This document shows, one piece after another, positions 16,682-24,544 of a DNA stretch of 64,000 nucleotides. Source of the DNA: Vannielia litorea (GTDB lineage: Bacteria; Pseudomonadota; Alphaproteobacteria; Rhodobacterales; Rhodobacteraceae); contig NZ_JAHVJR010000001.1 of NCBI RefSeq assembly GCF_019801175.1, positions 310,001-374,000 of the forward strand, read 5' to 3'. Within the stretch, counting starts at the first letter, position 1. Each line of letters begins with the position of its first letter. The notes below the pieces were generated by a model, which searched no databases, was not told where the DNA came from, and worked only from the letters and a program-made list of their open reading frames with translations. Made by a program: the position numbers and the translations under genes.

Positions 16682-18250
16682 ATGCTCAACCCCGCACTCG
16701 GCCTCAAGGGGGCCATCTCCGCGCCGCATCAGGCGGCGGCACAGGCCGGGGCGGGCGTGCTTGCCGAAGGAGGCAGCGCGGTAGAGGCGATGGTGGCCGC
16801 AGCGGCAGCGGTGGCGGTGGCCTATCCGCATATGAACGGTATCGGCGGCGACGGGTTCTGGCTGATCAAGCGGGCCGGGCAGGCGCCGGTCGCGATCTTC
16901 GCGGGCGGGCAGGCGGCGGGGCTGGCGACGCCGGATTGGTATGCCGCGCAGGGCCATGCAGAGGCGATCCCGGCGCGGGGGCCGCTGGCGGCGCTCACGG
17001 TGCCGGGCACGGTAGGCGGCTGGGGCGCGGCGCTGGCGCTCTGCGATGCACCGATGCCGCTTGCGCGGCTGCTCGCCCCAGCGATCGCGCTCGCCCGCGA
17101 GGGCATTGCGGTGACGGGCAATCAGGCGGACTGCACGGCAGAAAAGGCCGAGGGCCTCGCGCCGGTGCCCGGCTTCGCGGATATCTACATGCCGGGCGGA
17201 AGCGCGCCGGAGCGGGGCAGCCGGCTGACGCAGGCCGCCCTTGCGGCCACGCTGGAGCGGATCGCGGAGGCGGGGGTGGTCGACTATTACAGCGGCGATC
17301 TCGCGGCGACCCACGGCAACTTTCTGGAGGCTGCGGGCAGCCCGCTGCGCCGCGCCGATCTGGAGGCTTACCGCGCGGAGCGGCGGGTGCCGCTGGAGGT
17401 TAGCACCTCGCAGGGGCGACTGTGGAACATGCTGCCGCCGACGCAGGGCGTGGCCTCGCTCAGCATTCTGGCGCTCTTCGACCGGCTCGGGGTGCGCGAA
17501 GGCGAGGGGTTCGACCATATCCACGGGCTGATCGAGGCGACCAAACAGGCCTTTATCCGGCGCAACGCCGAGCTGGGCGACGGGGTGGAGGCGCAGGCGT
17601 GGCTGGAGGCGGCGGCGGTGGATGATATGGCCGCGCGGATCGACCCGGCGCGGGCACTGCCATGGCCCTATGAGCCGCGGCAGGGCGACACGATCTGGAT
17701 GGGCGCGGCGGATGCCGAGGGCACGGTGGTGAGCTTCATCCAGAGCGTGTTCTGGGAGTTCGGCTCCGGCCTAACCTGCCCCAAGACGGGCGTGGTGTTT
17801 CAGAACCGTGGCGCGGCGTTTTCGCTGGGTGATGGGCCGAACCAGTTGGCGCCGGGCAAGCGGCCCTTCCACACGCTGAACCCGGCGATGGCAGAGCTGA
17901 CGGACGAGCGGGTGATGGCCTATGGCACGATGGGCGGCGAGGGCCAGCCGCAGACTCAGGCCGCCGTGTTCAGCCGGTATGCGCAGTTCGGCATGGGCTT
18001 GCAGGAGGCGGTGACCGCCCCGCGTTGGCTGCTGGGCAAGACATGGGGCGACGACACCACCACGCTGAAGGTGGAGAGCCGTATGGACCCAGGCTTGGTG
18101 GCAGAGCTCCGGCAGGCGGGCCACGAGGTGGAGATGCTGCCGCCCTTCAGCGATCTTGCAGGCCATGCGGGCGCGGTGGTGCTGCACCCCGGCGGGCTGC
18201 GCGAGGCCGCCAGCGACCCGCGCGCCGATGGCGCGGCGCTGGGGCTTTGA
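16682..18250 (+). CDS. Gamma-glutamyltransferase-family protein without signal peptide
   Basis: A 522-residue Ntn-hydrolase of the gamma-glutamyltranspeptidase family. It starts directly with MLNPALGLKGAISAPHQ and has no signal peptide, unlike secreted Ggt proteins of about 580 residues, so it should act in the cytoplasm. The self-cleavage threonine is kept in QGDTIWMGAAD near residue 338, followed by SFIQSVFWEFGSG and the glycine motif TMGGEGQPQTQ. Members of this leaderless branch are often annotated only by fold; the reaction could be hydrolysis of a gamma-glutamyl or other amide. It is divergent from livK across a shared control region. Confidence 0.85.
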   Translation: MLNPALGLKGAISAPHQAAAQAGAGVLAEGGSAVEAMVAAAAAVAVAYPHMNGIGGDGFWLIKRAGQAPVAIFAGGQAAGLATPDWYAAQGHAEAIPARGPLAALTVPGTVGGWGAALALCDAPMPLARLLAPAIALAREGIAVTGNQADCTAEKAEGLAPVPGFADIYMPGGSAPERGSRLTQAALAATLERIAEAGVVDYYSGDLAATHGNFLEAAGSPLRRADLEAYRAERRVPLEVSTSQGRLWNMLPPTQGVASLSILALFDRLGVREGEGFDHIHGLIEATKQAFIRRNAELGDGVEAQAWLEAAAVDDMAARIDPARALPWPYEPRQGDTIWMGAADAEGTVVSFIQSVFWEFGSGLTCPKTGVVFQNRGAAFSLGDGPNQLAPGKRPFHTLNPAMAELTDERVMAYGTMGGEGQPQTQAAVFSRYAQFGMGLQEAVTAPRWLLGKTWGDDTTTLKVESRMDPGLVAELRQAGHEVEMLPPFSDLAGHAGAVVLHPGGLREAASDPRADGAALGL

Positions 18251-18255
18251 CGGGT

Positions 18256-18933
18256 ATGGCGGGCGCGGGTGGCATGGCGCCGGAGGACTTCTGGCAAAAA
18301 ATCGAGCCGGGCCCGCCGCCACCGCCGCCCTACGTGGGGCGCTTTCCGGCGGCGCTGCCGGGCGGCGAGGTGCTGTGGCTGCCGCTGCGCCCGCTGGAGG
18401 GCACAGAGACGGCGCTGGCCTCGCTGATCCTGAACCAGGCGAGTTTTAGCGTGGCGGGGCAGCTGGCCGCGCTGCTGGCCGAGGCGCTGCGCCCGCATGG
18501 CGTGACCCGGGTGGTCGGCCTGCCCACGCTGGGCCTCGGGCTGGCGGCGGGGGTGGCGGAGGCACTGGGCCACGGCCGCTACCTGCCGCTCGGCACCTCG
18601 CGCAAGTTCTGGTACGACGAGGCGCTCTCGGAGCCGCTGCGCTCGGTCACCAGCCCCGGGGGCGGCAAGCGGCTCTACATCGACCCGCGCATGCTGCCGC
18701 TGCTGAAAGGCGCGCGCGTTGCGGTGATCGACGATGCGGTCTCGACCGGCACCTCGATGGTGGCCGCGCTGGACCTGCTGGACAAGGTCGGCGCGCAGGT
18801 GGTGGTGGTGGGGGCGGCGATGCTGCAGACCGAACGCTGGAAGCCCGCGCTGGCCGGGCGGGTGGCGGTGGAAGGGGTGTTTCACTCGCCTCTGCTGGAG
18901 GCTTGGCCGGGGGGATACGCGCCGGTGGGTTAG
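18256..18933 (+). CDS. Phosphoribosyltransferase-family protein
   Basis: A 225-residue type I phosphoribosyltransferase fold. The PRPP loop is VAVIDDAVSTGTSM near residue 158, preceded by a GxTLGLGLAAGVAEALG-type segment and GTSRKFWY. The N-terminus is extended and Pro-rich (EPGPPPPPPYVGRF). No purine or pyrimidine gene is beside it, so the base is unknown. It starts 5 bp after the gamma-glutamyltransferase stop and may be co-transcribed. ATGs at 18256 and 18274 are both possible. Its last 4 bp overlap the end of the convergent lipocalin-like gene. Confidence 0.8.
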   Translation: MAGAGGMAPEDFWQKIEPGPPPPPPYVGRFPAALPGGEVLWLPLRPLEGTETALASLILNQASFSVAGQLAALLAEALRPHGVTRVVGLPTLGLGLAAGVAEALGHGRYLPLGTSRKFWYDEALSEPLRSVTSPGGGKRLYIDPRMLPLLKGARVAVIDDAVSTGTSMVAALDLLDKVGAQVVVVGAAMLQTERWKPALAGRVAVEGVFHSPLLEAWPGGYAPVG

Positions 18934-19997
18934 GGCCGAGACGGGCGGTCATAGCCTGTCATCTCCAGATAGCCGAGGCCTGTGTGGCTGCCGGTGATTG
19001 AGACCGGGCCTTCCCAGTATTCGAAGCTGACATTCATCCATGCGTCCGCTCGGAGGGCGTCGATTTCAACATCGACGCCCTTGTCTGGCAGGGTGACGCG
19101 CCAGCGGGTGGGGGGCGTGCTGCCATTCAGCGGGGTTAGGGTTAGGGCGCCGTTAACGTAGGAGGTGGTGGTGCCGTCCGGGTCGATCCATGTGGCGGAG
19201 GTGAAGGCGGTGCCGTCGGTGGCGCGCAGGGCGAAGCCCATTAGGCGGGCGCCGGTGGAGAAGGAGAGGGAGACCCAATCCCAGCCGTCCTGATTTTCGG
19301 CCAGGGGTTGGGAAGACCACTCGCGGTCCAGCCAGGCGTTGCCGGTGACGGGGATGTCGCCGTTCGGGAGGATGAGCCGGCCGGAGACCTCGTAGAAGGG
19401 TTGCGAGTAGTAGTGGCTGGCTTGGCCGGTGGGGGATTTGACCGAGTAGCCCTTGTCGCCGTGGAGGACGAGGGGTCCGGTAGCGGTGAGCTGGAGCTTG
19501 TAGGCGAAGTCGGGGGCGGAGGCGGTGAGGTCGAGGTGGTCGAGTTCGTCGCCAGTGCCGGAGCCGTTGGCGACCATGTGCCAATCGTCGATCCATGCGG
19601 CGAAGGGGGCGGCTGTGACGCCTGCCTGCCCGGTGCCGCCACGGGCGAGGCGCTCGGTGGAGTGGTGGCTCTCGGGCGTGGTCAGGGCGGCGTGGGCCAT
19701 CCAAACCTGCGGGGAGGACCAGCCTTCACGCTCTCCCGGTGCGAGGGCAGAGCGAAACAGGGTCCACTGGATGCCGTAGGGGGTGCCGTCCGGCCCCGCG
19801 AGGGTGGCGGTGAGATACCACCATTCGATGCGGAAAGCGGGGTGGGGGCCGTGATCGGTGGGGAAGGTGAGCGTGGTGCTGCGGGAAGGCAGGGCAAAGC
19901 CATCGGCCTCGGTGCCGAGACCGGCGAAGCCCTGCGCGGTCGCCGAGAGCGGCGTGGCGGCGAGGCCGGCGAGGAGGGTGCGGCGGGTGAGGCTCAT
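18930..19997 (-). CDS. Tat-exported AttH/CrtC-type lipocalin-like protein
   Basis: A 355-residue exported protein starting MSLTRRTLLAGLAATPLSA, a twin-arginine signal. The mature part has the AttH/CrtC features FRIEWWYLTATL, DDWHMVANG, SHYYSQPF and GNAWLDREWSSQPL, two lipocalin-like halves. Carotenoid hydratases share the fold, but no carotenoid gene is near. Its ATG overlaps the permease stop (ATGA), and the order ATPase-permease-AttH matches the AttEFGH type of ABC module, where this protein probably receives or binds a lipid-like ligand in the periplasm (inference). Confidence 0.85.
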   Translation of the reverse strand: MSLTRRTLLAGLAATPLSATAQGFAGLGTEADGFALPSRSTTLTFPTDHGPHPAFRIEWWYLTATLAGPDGTPYGIQWTLFRSALAPGEREGWSSPQVWMAHAALTTPESHHSTERLARGGTGQAGVTAAPFAAWIDDWHMVANGSGTGDELDHLDLTASAPDFAYKLQLTATGPLVLHGDKGYSVKSPTGQASHYYSQPFYEVSGRLILPNGDIPVTGNAWLDREWSSQPLAENQDGWDWVSLSFSTGARLMGFALRATDGTAFTSATWIDPDGTTTSYVNGALTLTPLNGSTPPTRWRVTLPDKGVDVEIDALRADAWMNVSFEYWEGPVSITGSHTGLGYLEMTGYDRPSRP

Positions 19998-22393
19998 CTT
20001 TCGCTCGCGAAGGTCTTGAGGAAGGTGGCGGGCTGGGTGCGGCGGAGCTTCAGCACCGGCCAGAAGCAGGCCAGCGCGGCTGCTGCCAGCGCGGTGGCGA
20101 AGAGTAGCGCCCATTGGGCGGGGAAGAGGAACATGGGCAGGCGCCAGCCGAAGGCCTCGGTGTTGACCACCGCCAGCAGCGCCCAGGCGAGGGCGAGGCC
20201 GAGGGGCAGGGCAAACAGGGCGGTGAAGGCGGCGAGGGCGAGGGTACGCAGGGCTTCCAGCGTGGCGAGGCGGGCGCGTGTGGTGCCCATCGCCCAAACC
20301 GGGGTGATTTGGGGCAGGCGCATGGTGGAAAGGGTGAGCATGGCGGTGAGGATCGCCAGCGCGGCGACGCCGAGGGTGAGGGCATTTAGGGCCGCCGTGA
20401 CGGCGAAGGTACGCTCGAAGATGGCGAGCGAGTAGGCCTTGATCTCGGCGTTGGGCACCAGCGCGGTGGGGGGCAGGCCGAAGTCATCCGTCAAGGCGGC
20501 GGTGAGCATGGGGATATTGTCTGGCGCGACGCGGATGCCGTGGCGGAGCTTTGGCACATCGGGGAAGTGGCGGGTGAGCGCGGGGGTGGCGACGATGGCT
20601 TGGGGGCCTGGGTTGCCGTAGTCGGAATAGGTGGCGACGATCTGGGGCTTCCAGTCGGGCGCGAGTTGAAGGGTGTCGCCCGGGCCGAGGGCAGCGCGGC
20701 GGGCGAGTTGCTCGTTGATCATCACTGCGTCGCCGGTGGCGAGCCGGTCCCATGCGCCGGGGGTGGCGGAGAGGAGCGGCCAGTTATCGCGGTAGGTGGG
20801 GTGGTCGGCCACGCCGTAGAGCTCGCCGGTGCCTTGGTCGGCCATTGGAATGTCGACGTGCCAGATGGGCAGGGTGGCCTGCACCTCGGGGCGGGTGTCG
20901 AGGAAGGCGCGGAGGCGGGTGGCTTCATCTTCGCTGCGGGCGGTGACGTAGAGCTCTGAGACGAGGCGCTGGTCAAGGAAGCCGGTGAAGGTGAGGCGGA
21001 AGGAGCTGACCATCGTACCCACGCCGATGTTGGTGGCGAGCGCCAGCAGCAGGGCCATGAGGGCGAGGCGGAGGCCGGGGAGTTGCTGGCGGGCATCGGC
21101 CCAGAGCCATTGGGCGAGGGGGCGGCGGGCGAGGCCTTGGGCGGCGGCGAGGAGCGCGGCGAGCAGGGCGGGCAGAGCGAGCGCGGCGCCGAGGAGCAGG
21201 CCGCCGAGCAGGGCGAAACCGCCGGGCAGGCCGCCGATCAGGGGCACGGCGGCAGCGCCGACGGCCGCGAGGGCGGCCCCGGCGGCGGCCTGAAGCGCGA
21301 GGCTGCGGGCGGAGGCGCGGGCCCATGCGCGGGGCTTGGCGGCCGCGAGGATCGGCAGGCGGGCGAGGGCGAGGAGGGCGCCTGCGCCTGCGGCCAACGT
21401 GCCCGCGAGGGCGATGGAGAGGCCGGTCGCCGCCCATGAGGGGCGGAAGGCGAGCTGGCCGGGCAGGGCGGCGCCGTAAAGGCCGCGCAGGGAGGCGGAA
21501 ACATCGGGAAGGAGCGCGGCGGCGGTGACATGCCCGAGGGCGAGCCCCAGCGTGCCCGCGACGAGGGCGAAGGCGGTCAGCTCGGCGAGGGTGAGCGCGG
21601 CGAGGGTTCGGGTGGGCAGGCCGAGGGCGCGGAGGGTGCGGAACATCGGGCGGCGCTGCTCGAAGGCCAGCCCGATGGCGCCGTGGGCGATGAAGAGGCC
21701 GACCGCGAAGGAAAGCAGGCCGAAGGCGGTGAGGTTGAGGTGGAAGCTGCGGGTGAGCCGCGCGATCTCGGCCCCGCCCTGCGGGCGGCTGCGGGTGAGT
21801 GTGGGGGCGACCTCGGCCAGCGGCGGGCGGGTGAGGGGCTGTGCGGCGTCGGGGGCGACGAGCAAATGGGTGATGGCGCCGGAGGGGGCGAGGGACATTG
21901 CGCCGTCGATCGTGGTGACGAGGAGGCCGGGCGCGAGGCCGGGGGCCGGGGTGGCTTGCGGCGCCGCGGCGAGGCTCTCAGGCGCGGCCCATTGCGGCGG
22001 GGGCAGGGTGATGAGGGCGGAGGGCGGCATCTGCGCGAGGGTTGGCGCGAGGTCCGGCAGGCTGCCCATGGGGAGGGTGAGAAAGTCGTAGCCCTGCACG
22101 GTGAGGCCCTCGGGCGTTTCGCCCTCCCAGACCGGGGAGACCTGCCAGCCCGCGGCGCGGAGGGCGAGGAAGGTTTGCATCGGGATGCGGCCTGCGGGGG
22201 AGGTCAGATGGTCGGGCGCGTCGGGGGAGAGGGTGGCCTCGGAGGCGGCATAGGAGGCGCGGGCCTCGGCGTTGATGGCTTGGACGGCGGAGAAGAGGGC
22301 GGTGGCGAGCGCGATACCTAGAAGCAGCGTGGCGAGCTGGCCGGGGTGGCGGCGCCAGTGGGACAGGAGAGCGTGGAGGGCAGCGCGGGTCAT
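19994..22393 (-). CDS. FtsX-like ABC transporter permease (AttFG type)
   Basis: A 799-residue membrane protein made of two FtsX/MacB-type permease halves. A first transmembrane helix (LATLLLGIALATALFSAV) anchors a large extracytoplasmic domain, followed by membrane clusters around residues 245-430 and 685-790. The start MTRAALHALLSHWRRHPGQ at 22393 was preferred because sequence upstream of it lacks family character. The ATPase gene lies 100 bp upstream and the lipocalin-like gene overlaps its end. Confidence 0.85.
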   Translation of the reverse strand: MTRAALHALLSHWRRHPGQLATLLLGIALATALFSAVQAINAEARASYAASEATLSPDAPDHLTSPAGRIPMQTFLALRAAGWQVSPVWEGETPEGLTVQGYDFLTLPMGSLPDLAPTLAQMPPSALITLPPPQWAAPESLAAAPQATPAPGLAPGLLVTTIDGAMSLAPSGAITHLLVAPDAAQPLTRPPLAEVAPTLTRSRPQGGAEIARLTRSFHLNLTAFGLLSFAVGLFIAHGAIGLAFEQRRPMFRTLRALGLPTRTLAALTLAELTAFALVAGTLGLALGHVTAAALLPDVSASLRGLYGAALPGQLAFRPSWAATGLSIALAGTLAAGAGALLALARLPILAAAKPRAWARASARSLALQAAAGAALAAVGAAAVPLIGGLPGGFALLGGLLLGAALALPALLAALLAAAQGLARRPLAQWLWADARQQLPGLRLALMALLLALATNIGVGTMVSSFRLTFTGFLDQRLVSELYVTARSEDEATRLRAFLDTRPEVQATLPIWHVDIPMADQGTGELYGVADHPTYRDNWPLLSATPGAWDRLATGDAVMINEQLARRAALGPGDTLQLAPDWKPQIVATYSDYGNPGPQAIVATPALTRHFPDVPKLRHGIRVAPDNIPMLTAALTDDFGLPPTALVPNAEIKAYSLAIFERTFAVTAALNALTLGVAALAILTAMLTLSTMRLPQITPVWAMGTTRARLATLEALRTLALAAFTALFALPLGLALAWALLAVVNTEAFGWRLPMFLFPAQWALLFATALAAAALACFWPVLKLRRTQPATFLKTFASER

Positions 22394-22493
22394 TGGCGGG
22401 CGGGGTGCGGGCGTGGGCGGCTCGTCCGCCCTTCGAGGCGTGCTCGCGGTGATGTGCGCGCTGCGGCTCCTCGGGAAATTACGACGGGCCGGG

Positions 22494-23153
22494 TCATGCC
22501 AGCTTGCCGCGTGACAGGTGCAGGCGGCGCGACATGGCGGCGGCGACGGTGGCGGAGTGGGTGACGGTGACGAGGGCGGCGCCGGTTTCGGCGGCGAGTT
22601 CGAGCATGAGGGCGAGGACGGTGGCGGCGTTCTCTTCGTCGAGGTTGCCGGTGGGCTCATCGGCGAGAATCAGCGGTGGCTTGGCGGCCAAGGCGCGGCC
22701 AATGGCGAGGCGCTGTTGCTGGCCGCCCGAGAGGGTTTCGGGCCAGGCGGAGAGGTGGGGCGCGAGGCCGAGGCGCTCGGCGAGGGTGGCGCACCAGCCT
22801 TCATCGTGCCGTCCGGCGAGGCGCGCCTGAAAGGCGAGGTTGGCGGCCACGTCGAGCGAGGGGATCAGGTTGAACTGCTGGAACACGAGGCCAATGCGGG
22901 TGCGGCGGGCCTCGGCGCGGGCGGCATCGGGCAGGGTGGAGAGCGGCGCGCCGCCGAGGGTGACGTTGCCGCTGTCGGGCCGGTCAAGCCCGGCGAGCAG
23001 GTGCAGGAGCGTGGATTTGCCAGAGCCGCTCTCGCCGGTGAGGGCGAGGGTCTCGCCGGGGTCAAGCGCGAGGGAGACGCCGGAGAGCACGGGCTGCGCC
23101 CCGCCGGAGGGCAGCGGGAAGGTTTTGTGTATGTCATCGGCCACGAGCAGCAT
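22494..23153 (-). CDS. ABC transporter ATP-binding protein, LolD/MacB class
   Basis: A 219-residue ATPase with Walker A GESGSGKST, Q-loop FQQFNLIPSL, signature LSGGQQQRLAIGRAL and Walker B LILADEPTGNLD. The pattern DEPTGNLD is typical of the mechanotransmission (LolD, MacB, FtsE) class that works with FtsX-like permeases, matching the next gene. Start ATG at 23153 (MLLVADDIHK). Confidence 0.92.
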   Translation of the reverse strand: MLLVADDIHKTFPLPSGGAQPVLSGVSLALDPGETLALTGESGSGKSTLLHLLAGLDRPDSGNVTLGGAPLSTLPDAARAEARRTRIGLVFQQFNLIPSLDVAANLAFQARLAGRHDEGWCATLAERLGLAPHLSAWPETLSGGQQQRLAIGRALAAKPPLILADEPTGNLDEENAATVLALMLELAAETGAALVTVTHSATVAAAMSRRLHLSRGKLA

Positions 23154-23235
23154 TGCAGCGCAGGATGTAATGCGCGGGCGGCGAAGGGAAGTGGGGTGCG
23201 GCGCTGGGGCGCGGGCGCGGACCTGAGCGCTGGTG

Positions 23236-23258
23236 GTGGGACAGGTCCCGCCCTAAGG
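23236..23258 (-). repeat. TAG-GGCGGGAC intergenic repeat, copy 1
   Basis: On the minus strand the stop codon of the PAS/receiver gene is the first triplet of TAGGGCGGGACCTGTCCCAC, whose core GGGAC-CT-GTCCC is palindromic. A close relative overlaps the stop codon of the flavin oxidoreductase at 46746. Not associated with a transposase. Confidence 0.55.
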
Positions 23259-24350
23259 GCTGCGCGACTCGAGGGCGCGGCGCATTTCGGCTTCCAACCC
23301 GCCGGGTGTGCAACTGCCGGTCACCACGCCATCCATGCCCTGACCGCGCAGGCTGGCGAAGGCGGGCGGTTCGGCCTCGGGGGTGCAGGCGATGACCGGA
23401 ATGTCGTGGAAGTTGCGGCCGGAGTTGCGGATCTGGCTCACGGTGGCCGGGCCGGAGAGGCCGGGCATGTCGAGGTCGATGAGCGCGAGGTCGGTCGGGC
23501 CGGCAAAGAGCGCCTCGATGGCCTCATAGCCATTGGCCACAGCTTTCACCTCATGGCCGGTCGCGCGGAGCATCTCGCGCAGGCGGTCCTGCCGCGCGGC
23601 CTCGGCCACGGCGAGCAGCACCCGCATGGGGGCCAGCGGCAGTTGCCGGGCAGGCGGCGTGCCGGGGCGGGCGGGCGGCGGATTGGTGGTGCGGCGGGGC
23701 GGGGCGAGGCTGCCTTCGGCCTCGGCCAGAGCGGCATCGAGCGCCTTGCGCAGGGTCTCGGCGGCGGAGAGCACCTCGGCCAGACGGGCACGTTGGCTGT
23801 CTTGCAGTTGGCCCTGCTCCATCAGGGTGGCAAAGCCGAGGATCGCGCCGAGGGGGGTGCGGGTTTCATGGCCAAGGCGTTCGAGCACATCGCGGAGGCC
23901 GTCGGCGCCATCGGCCTCGCGGCGGTTGCGGGCGTCGAGCTCGCGCTCGGCGTAGCGGGCGCGGCGGTCGTCGGTCACCACGGTCAGCGCGCGCAGGAAA
24001 CGCCCGGCCTCGTCGCGGATCGCCCCGGAGGAGAGCAGCACCGGCAGGGGCCGCCCATCGGCGCGGACGAACTCGTAGGAGATGTTGGTGACCCGGCCCG
24101 CTGAATAAAGCAGCGGCAGCCCACGTGTGAGCGCGAAGGCGCGGGACTTGGGGGTCATGATATCGGTGGTGCGCCGCCCGATCAGCTCTTCGCGGGTGTA
24201 GCCCAGCATCCGCGCCCACGCGGTGGAGACGTTGAGGAGGGTGCCCGATTCGTCGATGGAGTGCAGCAGAAGAGGCTCGATGGTGAACAGGCCATCGAGG
24301 CCGTCTGCAGGTGCGACGGAATCATCCTGAATACTGGGCCGGGGGTTCAT
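23253..24350 (-). CDS. PAS-DHp-receiver protein lacking a kinase ATPase domain
   Basis: A 365-residue signalling-type protein. Residues 20-135 form a PAS domain (LLNVSTAWARMLGYTREEL). Residues 150-215 resemble a histidine-kinase dimerisation domain with H161 in LGHETRTPLGAIL, but no HATPase domain follows; a Pro-rich linker leads to a receiver domain (240-362). There D292 (LIDLDMPGLSG) and T323 remain, while the usual Lys-Pro is Thr-Pro (348-349) and the acidic pair is reduced to Ala-Glu (249-250). It cannot phosphorylate itself and may accept phosphate poorly. ATG at 24350 was chosen over a frame reaching 24485. No partner kinase is adjacent. Confidence 0.82.
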   Translation of the reverse strand: MNPRPSIQDDSVAPADGLDGLFTIEPLLLHSIDESGTLLNVSTAWARMLGYTREELIGRRTTDIMTPKSRAFALTRGLPLLYSAGRVTNISYEFVRADGRPLPVLLSSGAIRDEAGRFLRALTVVTDDRRARYAERELDARNRREADGADGLRDVLERLGHETRTPLGAILGFATLMEQGQLQDSQRARLAEVLSAAETLRKALDAALAEAEGSLAPPRRTTNPPPARPGTPPARQLPLAPMRVLLAVAEAARQDRLREMLRATGHEVKAVANGYEAIEALFAGPTDLALIDLDMPGLSGPATVSQIRNSGRNFHDIPVIACTPEAEPPAFASLRGQGMDGVVTGSCTPGGLEAEMRRALESRSP

Positions 24351-24435
24351 TTTACCCCTCCAACATGGCGCCCCTCCGAGAAGGCGCGTTGCAGTACGCC
24401 CTCGAACCTTACCCTGCGTAATTCGACGCCGCTTC

Positions 24436-24452
24436 GACTTGCAAAGCAAGTC
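24436..24452. promoter_or_regulatory. Palindrome upstream of the PAS-receiver gene
   Basis: GACTTGC (24436-24442), AAA, GCAAGTC (24446-24452) is a perfect 7-3-7 dyad, 86 bp before the PAS-receiver start and about 93 bp after the metG stop. It could be an operator or part of a metG terminator; on the plus strand it is followed by TCTTTC, on the minus strand no T-run is seen. Confidence 0.4.
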
Positions 24453-24544
24453 TTTCATGATCGTTTTCACGATTTTCTCTCGCAAGAGGCCGTTTGAACG
24501 GCGTGGGTGCCGACTTTTGTCGCGGGCCGCAGGGCGGCGGCGGG

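Noticed and set aside
18930..19997. Carotenoid 1,2-hydratase (CrtC)
   Set aside because: The fold is shared, but the Tat signal and the ATPase/FtsX-like permease operon fit AttH and no carotenoid gene is near.
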